A stretch of 64,000 nucleotides of DNA from an uncultured Bacteroidia bacterium (GTDB lineage: Bacteria; Bacteroidota; Bacteroidia; Bacteroidales; UBA932), in assembly GCA_902779765.1 (NCBI GenBank), contig CACZCQ010000006.1, positions 53,215 to 117,214 on the forward strand, written 5' to 3'. The notes beneath the pieces are model-generated. The model made no database searches. It saw only the letters and a program-made list of their open reading frames with translations, and was not told the DNA's origin. Below are positions 34,612 through 43,959 of this stretch, in pieces. The number at the start of each line of letters is the position of its first letter. Within the stretch, counting starts at the first letter, position 1. The position numbers and the translations under genes are program-made.

Positions 34612-37600
34612 TCATTTTTTGCCTCTGGCAGCTCTGGCCTTGATCTGCCAGTTTATGGTCAATTGCTCCGGTTCCGGGAATTACCCCGATGGAGACAGCC
34701 GGTACGAGTCATTCGCTCCTGACGGGATTCCCTTCAAGGTGGCTGATTCACAATGGAAGGTTGACATGAGGGGGCACCACAGGGCGGTGGTCAAGGTTGA
34801 GGACGGAACTGCGGAAGGAGTTGTGGCACAACTACCTTGGAGACGCCCTGACTTGAGGATTGACACCAAGAAAATCGTTGTGACCGACTCCGAAGACCAG
34901 GAGATAAGCGATGTCGCGGTCACTGAAATGACATCAGAGAGAGGCGAGGTCGTTTTCAGGCCTTCGTCAGGGGCAGGAGTGTATTACATCTATTATCTTC
35001 CTTACTACTGGCGTTCAAAGTACGGTGATGCACGGTACGGCATCCCATGGAACGATTATCTGGCGCCTGAATATGATGCAGATTCCTCCTGGCGTGAAAA
35101 TGTTGTCCGGGATAAGGATGAGCTCCCGGAAGCGAAAGTGGAATGCTTTGAAAGTGTCTCCAGGTTCAATTTCTGGAGTCCGATGGGCCTGATAGCCACC
35201 CAGGAGGAAATAGATGCTGTTAAGGCCGAAGCCGGCAGGGAGATGATAATCTTCCCCGAGGACCGGGCATATCCTGTCCAGTTGACTTCCCGGATCCCGG
35301 TCAAATGGAGAACCGGACCGGAGCCCGGATTCAAGGGTTCGGCCATGCGTAATGAATACTATACCTGGCAGCTCGGCATCTGGGCTTCTGAGGAAGAACT
35401 CAGGAACGTCAAGGTATCATTCTCGGAACTCAGGAATGGCCGTGCAACCATCGGTACTGATGCGATGACCTGTTTCAACCAGGAAGGGACGAACTGGGAC
35501 GGCAAGCCTCTGGAGTTCACGATAGATGTTCCTAAAGGCCGGGTGCAGGCCCTGTGGTGCGGAGTACAGATTCCGGAGGATGCCAGGCCGGGAACGTACA
35601 AGGGACGGATCGTGGTCTCTGCTGACGGAGTTGAACCACAGACCATAGGACTGGCCATCAAAGTCTCTTCCCGGGTCTTGGCAGACAAGGGTGATTCAGA
35701 GACCTGGCGTCACTCAAGGCTGCGGTGGCTTAATTCCACCATCGCATTGGATGATGAACCGGTTGCGCCGTACAAGGAGATGACCCTTGACGGCAATGTG
35801 ATCGAAGCAACAGGCCGTAAGGTGACAGTCGGACGGAACGGATTGATACAGAAGGTCGAGATCAACGGACATGAAATACTGGAAAGGCCTCAGCAGATCA
35901 TCGTCTCTACCGCTAAAGGCGATATCCCGTTTACTGCAGATAACCTCGAGATCAAGAAGGAATCTGCGGGCCTGGTGAAATGGACCGCGTCCTCCGAAGT
36001 GCAGGGCTTGAGGTTCGTGATGGACGGCAATATGGAGTTTGACGGCCACATGCATTTCGATATCAATGTTTCCTCCGGGGAGGAGATTGAAGTCAGGGAT
36101 GTGAAGCTCGTGACAACATATTCGGAATATTCTTCCGAGTATTTCATGGGAGTGGGATATGCAGGAGGCTACAGGCCTGCCAGTCATATCTACAGTTGGG
36201 ACGGCCCGTATGACAGTTATTGGATCGGAGGAGTCAAGGCTGGTATGCACACCGAATTCCGCGGAGGGACATATCACGGCCCGTTGATTGCCGACTACAA
36301 GCCTGAACCGACCCCCGTTTGGAGTAACAGAGGCCTTGGCCGGGTTTCAGTCACCGGGGCTAAGGGGAAACCGGCCACCGTGACCGCTTCTACCGGAAAA
36401 AGGACGATAGGCCGGGAGCCGGTCAATTATGAATTCAATCTTCTGATAACTCCTCTTAAGGATCTCGATCCTTCTAGGCATTTCTCTGAAAGGTATTTCC
36501 ATTCCGATCCTGCCGATTTCGACAGGGCGGCTGCAGATGGAGCGAATGTCTCCAACATCCATCACGCCCGGAAGCTCAATCCCTTCATCAACTATCCTTA
36601 TATCGTCAGGGATTCCCTTATAGCCCACATCAGGCACCAGCACGAAAACGGCCGCAAGGTCAAGCTATACTATACCATCCGGGAACTGACCACCCATTGC
36701 GAGGAAGTCTATGCCTTCCACAGCCTGAACCATGAGATCTTCCTTGAAGGTCCGGGATACGGCCTTCCATGGGAATGCGAGCATCTGGTCGATGACTACA
36801 AGCCGGCGTGGTATACACCGTTGGACGACATCAGGGATGGAACCCTCATCAAGGAAGGGGACTCTGACGCAGCCTTGGTCCTTACTCCCAACTCACGTTT
36901 CATCAACTACTTCCTTGAGGGCCTCCGCTGGATGGAGGAGAACTACGACCTGGACGGCATCTATATGGATGATGTCTCGTTCGACCGGACAACGGTAAAA
37001 CGTATCCGCAAGATACTTGTCAGGTACCATGAAGGAGCGTTGATAGACCTTCATTCCAACACTGCATATTCCAGGGGACCGGCCAACCAGTACACCGAGT
37101 TCTTCCCGTATGTGAACCGGCTGTGGTTCGGAGAGAGTTTCCGTTACGATGAAATGACCCCGGACCAGTGGCTTGTGACATTTTCAGGAATACCGTTCGG
37201 CCTGATGGCAGAAATGCTGCAGGGAGGAGGCAACCGCTTCCTGGGCATGGTTTACGGCGCCACTGCCCGGCACTCCTGGACGGATGCAGGTAACCAGAAA
37301 TCGCCTGTCCCGGTTTGGAAGTTCTGGGATACTTTCGGCATCAGGGATGCCCGGATGCTGGGGTACTGGGATCCTGACTGTCCGGTGAAGACATCCGACC
37401 CGGAAGTCAAGGCTACGGCATACGTCAAGGACGGAGCCACGCTTGTGTCTGTCGGCAATTTCTCCGACAGGGACAAGATGGTGTCCTTGGACATAGACTG
37501 GAAGGGGCTTGGCATCGATCCTTCAAAAGCAAGGATCATTGCTCCCGCTATCGAGAACTTCCAGGAAGAGACGATATTCAGACTGAATGAGAGAATTCCT

Positions 37601-37648
37601 GTCAAAAGCAAGGAAGGATGGCTGATAATACTTGATAATAACAAATAA
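34592..37648 (+). CDS. Large lipoprotein with GH-like barrel (GH123-N/DUF6067-like)
   Basis: About 1018 residues. A lipoprotein-like signal ends at a Cys near residue 25. The beta-rich N-terminal half (about 40-600) resembles the GH123 N-terminal/DUF6067 sandwich domains, followed by a TIM-barrel-like part with YDLDGIYMDDVSFDR (near 790), LIDLHSN and a C-terminal sandwich. The DDVSFD segment would place acidic residues at a strand end as in glycosidases. I read it as a putative exo-glycosidase of unknown specificity. Starts at 34592 or 34598, inside the GH32 gene, so coupled to it. Confidence 0.65.
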   Translation: MHMAIHNHFLPLAALALICQFMVNCSGSGNYPDGDSRYESFAPDGIPFKVADSQWKVDMRGHHRAVVKVEDGTAEGVVAQLPWRRPDLRIDTKKIVVTDSEDQEISDVAVTEMTSERGEVVFRPSSGAGVYYIYYLPYYWRSKYGDARYGIPWNDYLAPEYDADSSWRENVVRDKDELPEAKVECFESVSRFNFWSPMGLIATQEEIDAVKAEAGREMIIFPEDRAYPVQLTSRIPVKWRTGPEPGFKGSAMRNEYYTWQLGIWASEEELRNVKVSFSELRNGRATIGTDAMTCFNQEGTNWDGKPLEFTIDVPKGRVQALWCGVQIPEDARPGTYKGRIVVSADGVEPQTIGLAIKVSSRVLADKGDSETWRHSRLRWLNSTIALDDEPVAPYKEMTLDGNVIEATGRKVTVGRNGLIQKVEINGHEILERPQQIIVSTAKGDIPFTADNLEIKKESAGLVKWTASSEVQGLRFVMDGNMEFDGHMHFDINVSSGEEIEVRDVKLVTTYSEYSSEYFMGVGYAGGYRPASHIYSWDGPYDSYWIGGVKAGMHTEFRGGTYHGPLIADYKPEPTPVWSNRGLGRVSVTGAKGKPATVTASTGKRTIGREPVNYEFNLLITPLKDLDPSRHFSERYFHSDPADFDRAAADGANVSNIHHARKLNPFINYPYIVRDSLIAHIRHQHENGRKVKLYYTIRELTTHCEEVYAFHSLNHEIFLEGPGYGLPWECEHLVDDYKPAWYTPLDDIRDGTLIKEGDSDAALVLTPNSRFINYFLEGLRWMEENYDLDGIYMDDVSFDRTTVKRIRKILVRYHEGALIDLHSNTAYSRGPANQYTEFFPYVNRLWFGESFRYDEMTPDQWLVTFSGIPFGLMAEMLQGGGNRFLGMVYGATARHSWTDAGNQKSPVPVWKFWDTFGIRDARMLGYWDPDCPVKTSDPEVKATAYVKDGATLVSVGNFSDRDKMVSLDIDWKGLGIDPSKARIIAPAIENFQEETIFRLNERIPVKSKEGWLIILDNNK

Positions 37649-37659
37649 ACGAAGAGACC

Positions 37660-38616
37660 ATGTCGATTTCCAGAAGAGACTTTTTCAAGAAGAGCATCGT
37701 GGCCGGGGCCGGAGTGGCTGCCACCACCATGCTGGGGCCTCTGGCAGTTGAGGCCGACGCAAAGGCGGTAAAGAAGATCCGCAAGGCAAAAAGGGTCATC
37801 ATCATGACCTTCGACGGCATACGTGTCGATGGCTTGGCGCAGGCCAGGACACCGAATATCGATTCGCTGATCGCTGAGGGGGCCGCATCCTATGCGACCC
37901 GTGACGTGATGCCTTCCGTGACGCTTCCGAACTACACCAGCCATCTGACCGGTGCTGGCCCGGAGGTCCACGGAGTGGCCGATAACGGCTGGAAGGTGGA
38001 CAAGTATAAACTGGAGGGAGTCGAAAGGGATGAGGACGGTTATTTCCCCTCTGTATTCAAGGTGCTGAAGGACAATGTCCCCGGTATCAGGACAGCATAT
38101 TACTGGAACTGGCTTCCTCTTATCAACGGCATGAATCCCAAATACATAGACGACAAGCTGTCCGCCGGCGATGAAGGCTATCCCTCCCTCTACGACAGGG
38201 CCATGGAATATATCGCCGCGAATAGGAACGAGAAGATGTTCATGTTCCTGTACAATGTCCACACCGACCATATCGGGCACACATATTCATGGATGTCTCC
38301 GGAATACATCCAGTCCATCGAGGAAGGAGATGTCCAGGTCGGCCGGATGCTTGATTTCCTGAAGAGGGAGGGCCTGTACGAAGAAACCCATATCATGTGG
38401 ATCACCGACCACGGCGGCATCGGCAAGGGTCACGGCGGAGTAAGCCCCGAGGAAATGATAGTTCCCTGGATAATCAAGGGTCCGGGCATCAAGAAGGGAT
38501 TCACCATCACGGAAGCGAACAATACCGTCAACACGGCATCGACAGTGGTGAAACTGTTCGGCGCCGAACAGCCTCTCTGCTGGACCGGCGAGGTGCCGAT
38601 GTCGATATTCGGTTAA
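37660..38616 (+). CDS. Alkaline phosphatase superfamily phosphodiesterase with Tat signal
   Basis: 318 residues. The N-terminus MSISRRDFFKKS plus a hydrophobic stretch is a twin-arginine signal (RRDFF). The type I phosphodiesterase/nucleotide pyrophosphatase fold shows the metal site FDGIR, nucleophile Thr in PSVTLPNYTSHLTG, HTDHIGHTY and ITDHGGIGKGHGG. It should cleave a phosphodiester or phosphonoester in the periplasm using two metal ions. Twelve bases after the preceding lipoprotein gene in the GH32 operon, which suggests a phosphorylated or phosphate-linked glycan substrate. Ends three bases from the convergent SGNH gene. Confidence 0.88.
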   Translation: MSISRRDFFKKSIVAGAGVAATTMLGPLAVEADAKAVKKIRKAKRVIIMTFDGIRVDGLAQARTPNIDSLIAEGAASYATRDVMPSVTLPNYTSHLTGAGPEVHGVADNGWKVDKYKLEGVERDEDGYFPSVFKVLKDNVPGIRTAYYWNWLPLINGMNPKYIDDKLSAGDEGYPSLYDRAMEYIAANRNEKMFMFLYNVHTDHIGHTYSWMSPEYIQSIEEGDVQVGRMLDFLKREGLYEETHIMWITDHGGIGKGHGGVSPEEMIVPWIIKGPGIKKGFTITEANNTVNTASTVVKLFGAEQPLCWTGEVPMSIFG

Positions 38617-38619
38617 AGA

Positions 38620-39471
38620 CTAAAAACGGCAGGGGAGAGCCTGCAACTGGTACATAAGGGTACGGGCGATTCGCTCGTGCCCTTTCGCATTGGGATGGAG
38701 CCTGTCGGTCTCAGGGTCGGCGAAGTAACGGACATGTTCCTCCAGCATGGGATTCAGGCCGCAAAGGGCATTCAGGTCGATCACCGGGACGCTCCATACA
38801 TTGGCAGTCTCCTTGATGGCCTCTACATAGTCGTGGATGTACAGTCCCAGCCTGTTGGGATAGCTTTCGTCAGGCTGTATGTTGCCGGAACCGAATGAAG
38901 CATAAGCCCTGTGGATGGGTGTCAGGATTACGATCTGCTTTCCCGGGAACATCTTTTTCAACGTGCTGACGGCTATGTTGATCCTTCCCTTCAACGTTCC
39001 TCCGTCCATGGCCGGAGTCCTCTTGACCAGCAGGAAGTCATTAGCCGGGTAACTCAAGGCCTTTTTGACAGTGGAGAGCTCCTTGTCGTACCATTTCCCG
39101 ATCGGAATGTCATCGATGAAGTCGTTGGTACCTATGAATATTGTGATGGCGTCGAATCCGTCCCCGTGTTCTTCTTTCAGCCTTCGGGCCTGGTCGGGAA
39201 TGTCATCCCATTGACGGCCGTTGACTCCGTAGACATAAGGATGGATTCCAAGCCATTCCTGGAGGTAGCCCCAGTAATGACTGTCGGATATACCCGTCCA
39301 GTCATGGTCCTTGGGAACAGGATTCGGATTCTTCGGCACCACCCTCGAGTCCGTGATGGAATCTCCGAAGAAAGCTACCCTGGCTCCCTGCCAGGGATGG
39401 ACGAAAGTCTGCTGCGCGAACATGGCCGACGGGATCAGCGCGGCAACCAGCAGAATGATGATCCGTTTCAT
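38620..39471 (-). CDS. SGNH/GDSL hydrolase
   Basis: 283 residues with a signal peptide (about 1-19). Block I FFGDSITDS (nucleophile Ser near 38), block III IFIGTNDFID and block V TDRLHPNAKGHE give the complete SGNH set. It is likely an exported carbohydrate esterase or lipase; deacetylation of glycans is the usual role in this clade but is not shown here. One base after the dsbD gene, so co-transcribed with it. Confidence 0.88.
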   Translation of the reverse strand: MKRIIILLVAALIPSAMFAQQTFVHPWQGARVAFFGDSITDSRVVPKNPNPVPKDHDWTGISDSHYWGYLQEWLGIHPYVYGVNGRQWDDIPDQARRLKEEHGDGFDAITIFIGTNDFIDDIPIGKWYDKELSTVKKALSYPANDFLLVKRTPAMDGGTLKGRINIAVSTLKKMFPGKQIVILTPIHRAYASFGSGNIQPDESYPNRLGLYIHDYVEAIKETANVWSVPVIDLNALCGLNPMLEEHVRYFADPETDRLHPNAKGHERIARTLMYQLQALPCRF

Positions 39472-39472
39472 C

Positions 39473-41470
39473 TTATTGTCTTGATTTGAATTCCTCCAGT
39501 CCGGATTCCAGGAAGTCCACGAAACCGTCGACGGACAGGTTATAGCCTCTTACGGGTGCGAGCAGGTCTCCGTCGGACCCCAGAAGTGCGTAGTTCGGCT
39601 GGGCGTTGACGTTGAACCTTTCGCGGACGATGTAGGAATTGACCCTGCCGATGTCCTTGAGGACCTTGCCTTCCTTGGTAGTCACCCAATCCTCCTTGTC
39701 CAGCCGGGTCTTGTCATCGTTGTACAGGAACACCATGACATAGTCGTTCTTCATCAGATCCTGGACCTTCGGGTCGCTCCAGACCCTCTGTTCCATCTCG
39801 CGGCAGTTGACACAGCCGTGGCCGGTGATGTCCACGAAGACCGGCTTTCCTGTGGCTTTGGAAGCCGCCAGGCCGTCTTCTATCGTGAAGTAGCCGTTGT
39901 AACCCATCGGCATGCGAAGGTTGTACTTTTCTGCGAAACTTCCTTTGGCAGCGTCGGTGGCGGAAAGCGCTTCCGCTCCCTGCGTACTGATGCCGGTGGC
40001 AGGCGTGTCAGCGTAGTTCCATACGACGAAGTCCTGTGTTTCGATAGGCGGCAGGTATCCGGAAAGGGCCTTGAGCGGAGCCCCCCACATTCCGGGAATC
40101 ATATACACGACGAACGAGAACACCGTTATTGCAAGTGCAAGTCTCGTTACGGACAGATATTCGAGAGGGGAGTCGTTCTTGAAACGGATCTTCCCGAGCA
40201 GATAAAGTCCCAGCAGGGTGAATACCACGATCCAGATTGCGAGGTAGACCTCCCTGTCGAGAAGTCCCCAGTGGTAAGTCTGGTCGGCGACGCTCAGGAA
40301 CTTGAACCCGAGGGCGACCTCGATGAACCCCAGCACGACCTTCACGCTGTTCAGCCACGACCCGCTCTTCATCTTCTTCAGGAGGGAAGGGAACAAAGCC
40401 AGGATGGTGAAAGGAAGGGCGAAAGCAACGCTGAAAGCCAGCATAGTCACCATAGGTGTCCAGAACTCTCCGGAAGTAGACTTGATGAGGACGGTTCCAA
40501 CGATCGGACCGGTGCACGAGAAGGACACAAGTACGAGTGTGAGGGCCATGAAGAATATTCCTCCGAGTCCTCCCTTGCCGGATTTCGCGTCGGTCTTGTT
40601 TGCCAGGCTCGAGGGAAGCTCGATTTCAAAGGCGCCGAAGAACGAGGCCGCGAAGACCATGAACACTATGAAGAATATGATGTTCGGAAGCCAATGCGTA
40701 GCCAGCCAGTTGAATATGTCGGCGGTGACTGCGTTCCCTCCGATCAGCCAAGTAAGACCTATGATGATGGATATCGGGACGGTGTAGAGCAGCACGATGA
40801 AAAGCCCGTACATGAATGCCTTGAACCGGCCTTCGACCGGATTGGCGGACTGCTTCATGAAGAAGGAGATGGTCATGGGAACCATCGGGAATACACAGGG
40901 GGTAAGCAGCATGGCGAAGCCCCAGAGGATCGCCTCGATGATCAGTCCCCACAGGCTGTTTGAACCGGTCCCTGAGCTTCCTGCACCGGTCCCTGAGCCT
41001 GTCGAAGGGGTCGAAAGGGCCTCAGGCTTGCCGCTTTCCAGGGGAACGCTGAACTCGAAGTGCTCGGGGGCCGCGCAGAACTGGTCGTTGCAGCCGCTCC
41101 AGGTGAGTTCGCCTTTGACGGTGGCATTGCCTTCCTCCAGTTTTATCCTATGGGAAAAGACCGCAGAGTCGAAGAAAACCTTTTCATTCCTGAACATGAC
41201 GGGCTCCGTGACTTGCACGAGGCTGCCGGCAGGAGCGTAACCTTCGGGAGAGTCGAATTCCACCGTGGTGGCGTTGAACTCGTGATCTACCGTATAAATG
41301 TGCCATCCCGGCTCTATGGAAGCCGTGAATATAAGTTCGAATTCATCATCGGAGACAGCCTTTTGGGAAACCTTCCAGGAGGCTGTGGACTCGGGTGCCT
41401 GTGCGAAAGCGGCAGCCCCCCAGAGGAGGGCTGCGAGGACAGCCAATCGTCTTGCAAGTCTGGTTGCCAT
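39473..41470 (-). CDS. dsbD: Thiol:disulfide interchange protein DsbD-like, with REP-derived linker
   Basis: 665 residues. Signal peptide (1-23); N-terminal DsbD alpha domain with Cys127 and Cys132; CcdA-like membrane domain (about 173-470) with Cys192 in TPCVFP and Cys319 in FSCTGP; C-terminal thioredoxin domain with CVNC (553-556). It passes electrons from cytoplasmic thioredoxin to periplasmic proteins. The linker at about residues 152-172 is a Ser/Thr/Gly low-complexity stretch encoded by a REP-like repeat at 40964-41009. All catalytic cysteines are intact, so the insertion is tolerated between domains. Confidence 0.93.
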   Translation of the reverse strand: MATRLARRLAVLAALLWGAAAFAQAPESTASWKVSQKAVSDDEFELIFTASIEPGWHIYTVDHEFNATTVEFDSPEGYAPAGSLVQVTEPVMFRNEKVFFDSAVFSHRIKLEEGNATVKGELTWSGCNDQFCAAPEHFEFSVPLESGKPEALSTPSTGSGTGAGSSGTGSNSLWGLIIEAILWGFAMLLTPCVFPMVPMTISFFMKQSANPVEGRFKAFMYGLFIVLLYTVPISIIIGLTWLIGGNAVTADIFNWLATHWLPNIIFFIVFMVFAASFFGAFEIELPSSLANKTDAKSGKGGLGGIFFMALTLVLVSFSCTGPIVGTVLIKSTSGEFWTPMVTMLAFSVAFALPFTILALFPSLLKKMKSGSWLNSVKVVLGFIEVALGFKFLSVADQTYHWGLLDREVYLAIWIVVFTLLGLYLLGKIRFKNDSPLEYLSVTRLALAITVFSFVVYMIPGMWGAPLKALSGYLPPIETQDFVVWNYADTPATGISTQGAEALSATDAAKGSFAEKYNLRMPMGYNGYFTIEDGLAASKATGKPVFVDITGHGCVNCREMEQRVWSDPKVQDLMKNDYVMVFLYNDDKTRLDKEDWVTTKEGKVLKDIGRVNSYIVRERFNVNAQPNYALLGSDGDLLAPVRGYNLSVDGFVDFLESGLEEFKSRQ
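40964..41009. repeat. REP-like repeat inside dsbD
   Basis: ACCGGTCCCTGAGC occurs twice in direct orientation (40964-40977 and 40985-40998), offset by 21 bases (seven codons). The second copy continues as CTGTCGAAGGG. The 24-base word from 40986 to 41009 recurs at 56511-56534 with one difference. The period keeps the dsbD frame. Confidence 0.75.
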
Positions 41471-41492
41471 GGGTCGGGAATAATAAATTCTG

Positions 41493-43028
41493 TTACTTGG
41501 CGTATGAAACGGAACGGGTCTCGCGGATCACGGTTATCTTGACCTGTCCGGGATAGGTCATCTCTTCCTGGATCCTCTGCGCAATATCTGCAGAAAGCCT
41601 TGAAGCCTGGTCGTCGCTGACTTCGTCTGCTCCCACGATCACCCTGAGTTCACGTCCGGCCTGGATGGCGTAGCTCTTGGTTACTCCGGGATAGGATGCG
41701 GCCAGGTCTTCCATTCCCTTAAGCCTCTTGATGTAGGACTCGATGACCTCCCTTCTGGCGCCGGGGCGGGCTCCGGAGATGGCGTCACCGATCATCACGA
41801 TGGGGGAGATGATGGAGTTCATCTCGATCTCCTCATGGTGTGCTCCGATGGCATTGCAGATCTCCGGTTTCTCCTTGTACTGTTCGGCGAGTTTCATTCC
41901 GAGGATGGCGTGAGGAAGTTCAGGTTCATCCTCAGAAACCTTTCCTATATCGTGGAGCAGACCGGCGCGCTTGGCGATCTTAGGATTCAAGCCCAGTTCG
42001 GAGGCCATGATTGCACAGATGTTGGCTACTTCACGGGAGTGCTGGAGGAGGTTCTGACCATATGACGAGCGATACTTCATCCTTCCTATAAGCTTGACAA
42101 GCTCTATGTTCAGGCCGTGGATACCAAGGTCTATACAGGTCCTCTTACCTGTCTCGAGTATCTCTTCGTCCAGTTGCTTCTGTACCTTCGTGACCACTTC
42201 CTCGATTCGTGCGGGATGGATCCTGCCGTCGACGACAAGTTGATGCAGCGCAAGCCTGGCAACCTCCCTGCGGACGGGATCGAAGGCTGAAAGCAGGATG
42301 GCGTCAGGGGTGTCGTCCACGACGATCTCTACGCCTGTGGCGGCCTCGAGGGCCCTGATATTACGTCCTTCACGTCCTATGATACGGCCTTTTATCTCGT
42401 CGTTCTCGATGGGGAAGGTCGTCACGGCGTTCTCGATGGCGGTCTCCGTGGCTGTCCTCTGGATGGTGTTGATAACTATCCTCTTGGCTTCCTTGGAAGC
42501 ATTCAGCCTTGCTTCGTCCATCGTGTCGTTGATGTAGGCCTGGGCCTCTGTCCTGGCTTCGGCCTTCATATTCTCCATCAGGATGTTCTTGGCTTCCTGT
42601 GCGCTCATTCCGGCTATGGTCTCGAGCTGCTTGTTGGCCTGTGCGCTCAGTTTCTCGTAATCCTCGGCCTTCTTGGCCAGGTTGTCCTGCAATGCACGAA
42701 GGCTGTTGCGGGCGTTATCCGCATCGCGGAGCTTTTTCTGGAGTTCGGCGTTCTGCTGGTTGAGGGTATTCTCCTTCTGTTTCACCCGGCTCTCGGCTTC
42801 CCTGATCTGGTTGTTCTTCTCGTTGATGTACTGTTCATGCTCGCTCTTGAGCTGGAGGAATTTCTCCTTTGCCTGATGGATCTTGTCCTGTTTGATTCCC
42901 TCGGCCTCGATTTCAGCCTTTGCGATTATTTCGTTCTTCTGTCCGTTGAGGACCAGCCTCTGGACAACGATATAGACCCCTATTGCGATCACAGCGCCTA
43001 TCAGGGCTCCTATGAGATAAGCTATCAT
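41493..43028 (-). CDS. rny: Ribonuclease Y
   Basis: 511 residues. An N-terminal membrane helix (about 3-25) is followed by a long coiled coil (about 30-190), a KH domain with [15 protein letters not shown] (about 211-225), and an HD domain with the metal-binding LLHDIGK (about 350). This is the complete RNase Y architecture, an endoribonuclease that initiates mRNA decay at the membrane. It lies on the same strand downstream of zapA and the 6S-like RNA, with a strong terminator in between, so it probably has its own promoter in 43029-43085. Confidence 0.95.
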   Translation of the reverse strand: MIAYLIGALIGAVIAIGVYIVVQRLVLNGQKNEIIAKAEIEAEGIKQDKIHQAKEKFLQLKSEHEQYINEKNNQIREAESRVKQKENTLNQQNAELQKKLRDADNARNSLRALQDNLAKKAEDYEKLSAQANKQLETIAGMSAQEAKNILMENMKAEARTEAQAYINDTMDEARLNASKEAKRIVINTIQRTATETAIENAVTTFPIENDEIKGRIIGREGRNIRALEAATGVEIVVDDTPDAILLSAFDPVRREVARLALHQLVVDGRIHPARIEEVVTKVQKQLDEEILETGKRTCIDLGIHGLNIELVKLIGRMKYRSSYGQNLLQHSREVANICAIMASELGLNPKIAKRAGLLHDIGKVSEDEPELPHAILGMKLAEQYKEKPEICNAIGAHHEEIEMNSIISPIVMIGDAISGARPGARREVIESYIKRLKGMEDLAASYPGVTKSYAIQAGRELRVIVGADEVSDDQASRLSADIAQRIQEEMTYPGQVKITVIRETRSVSYAK

Positions 43029-43087
43029 AACTTTTGGATACTATTGTTAATACATTACGTTCTTCTCTATTATCCTCCGGCTCCGAA

Positions 43088-43134
43088 ACAAAAAAGACGG
43101 CCGCCGGAAAGTGGAAACCGGTCGGTCGTCTTGG
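43088..43134 (-). terminator. Strong terminator between 6S-like RNA and rny
   Basis: Minus strand GACGACCGACCGG, a ten-base loop and CCGGCGGCCGTC form a stem of about 12 pairs with one bulge and one A-C mismatch, followed by TTTTTTGTTT. It should stop transcripts coming from zapA and the RNA gene. Confidence 0.8.
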
Positions 43135-43146
43135 ATATTAAAAAAA

Positions 43147-43324
43147 GCCGTTAGTCGCTTGTCAGAAACCTTATAATGATAAGATTTGAGATCCGGTCCG
43201 GTTCAGAAATCCATCGTCATACGCAGGGCGTACAATCCCGTAAGGTTACCTTGGCCTGCCTTCGCCGTCCCGAGTTGTCTCGGTTCCGAGGAACTTGTTG
43301 ATTTGAGCACGTGGGACTAACGGC
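43147..43324 (-). ncRNA. ssrS: Probable 6S RNA
   Basis: About 178 nt on the minus strand between zapA and rny, the position at which 6S RNA is found in Bacteroidetes and, next to zapA, in many other bacteria. Ends are defined by a perfect 10-bp closing stem (GCCGTTAGTC at 43147-43156 with GACTAACGGC at 43315-43324), followed by a run of seven T on the minus strand. A small hairpin CTTATcattATAAG lies in the 3-prime arm, where 6S RNAs often have one near the central bubble. The stretch has no ORF and is G+C-balanced, unlike other gaps. 6S RNA binds sigma-A polymerase holoenzyme. I could not test the full fold, so the family call rests on position, length and closing stem. Confidence 0.7.
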
Positions 43325-43613
43325 CGTCTTTTTCAATATTCTTAAGGTAGGACTCGACATCCTCCTGAAGCTTCCTGCCCTCCTCGGAGGCCTCTGAGAG
43401 CCTCTTCTGGTAGGTCAGCCTGCTGACGGTTTCGTTGAGTGCGACGAAAGAAAGCTTGTCTGACAGTGACTTGTTCGGGAATTTTGCGTCATAGGCGGCC
43501 AGTTTCTGGTTGATCGCCTCCGCCGCAAGCCTCATCAGCCGCTCCATCTCAGGCGATGCAGCGACCAGGGGGTATTCTATTCCCGCTATTTTTATCTTGA
43601 TGCTCTGTCCCAT
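43317..43613 (-). CDS. zapA: Cell division protein ZapA
   Basis: 98-residue ZapA: N-terminal beta/alpha domain (MGQSIKIKIAGIEYPL... then ERLMRLAAEAINQKL) and a C-terminal coiled coil (about 60-95). It promotes FtsZ bundling at the division ring. The stop codon TAG and the last codons form part of the 5-prime closing stem of the 6S-like RNA. Three bases after the upstream coiled-coil gene. Confidence 0.85.
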   Translation of the reverse strand: MGQSIKIKIAGIEYPLVAASPEMERLMRLAAEAINQKLAAYDAKFPNKSLSDKLSFVALNETVSRLTYQKRLSEASEEGRKLQEDVESYLKNIEKDGR

Positions 43614-43615
43614 CC

Positions 43616-43885
43616 TTAGTTTTCAAGCAGGGAGATGCACTTGTCGATCTCCTTGATGAGCTTTTCAATCCTTTCCTTCGCCGCGACCTTGTCGCCGCCG
43701 ACTCCGAAAGCTTCGGAAAGCTGAAGGTTGTTTACCTGTTGCTCCAGATCACCGATCTGTTTCCTGCAGGAATCATTTTCGGCCTTGCATTGCTGCAGCA
43801 GGGCTTGGAGCTTGATGCGCTCAGCCTTCTCTGCCTCATAGAGGGAAATCAGCTTTTCGATGTCTTTCCTAATATCTTCAAGCAT
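43616..43885 (-). CDS. Small coiled-coil protein upstream of zapA
   Basis: 89 residues, almost entirely a predicted coiled coil with Leu/Glu/Lys heptads (KAERIKLQALLQQCKAEN and IGDLEQQVNNLQLSEAFG), plus a short C-terminal helix. It directly precedes zapA, so a role as a ZapA partner (ZapB-like in shape) is plausible but unproven. A -7 box TACATTTG lies upstream on the minus strand at 43917-43924. Confidence 0.65.
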   Translation of the reverse strand: MLEDIRKDIEKLISLYEAEKAERIKLQALLQQCKAENDSCRKQIGDLEQQVNNLQLSEAFGVGGDKVAAKERIEKLIKEIDKCISLLEN

Positions 43886-43916
43886 ATCCTTCAGACCGGA
43901 TTCATTCCTGTTTCTG

Positions 43917-43953
43917 CAAATGTAACAATTTATCTTTAAAAAAGCTAAATTTG
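43917..43953. promoter_or_regulatory. Divergent -7 boxes for coiled-coil/zapA and cobW
   Basis: Minus strand TACATTTG (43917-43924) points to the coiled-coil gene. Plus strand TAAATTTG (43946-43953) points to the CobW gene and ends only six bases before its ATG at 43960. Confidence 0.45.
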
Positions 43954-43959
43954 CACATC

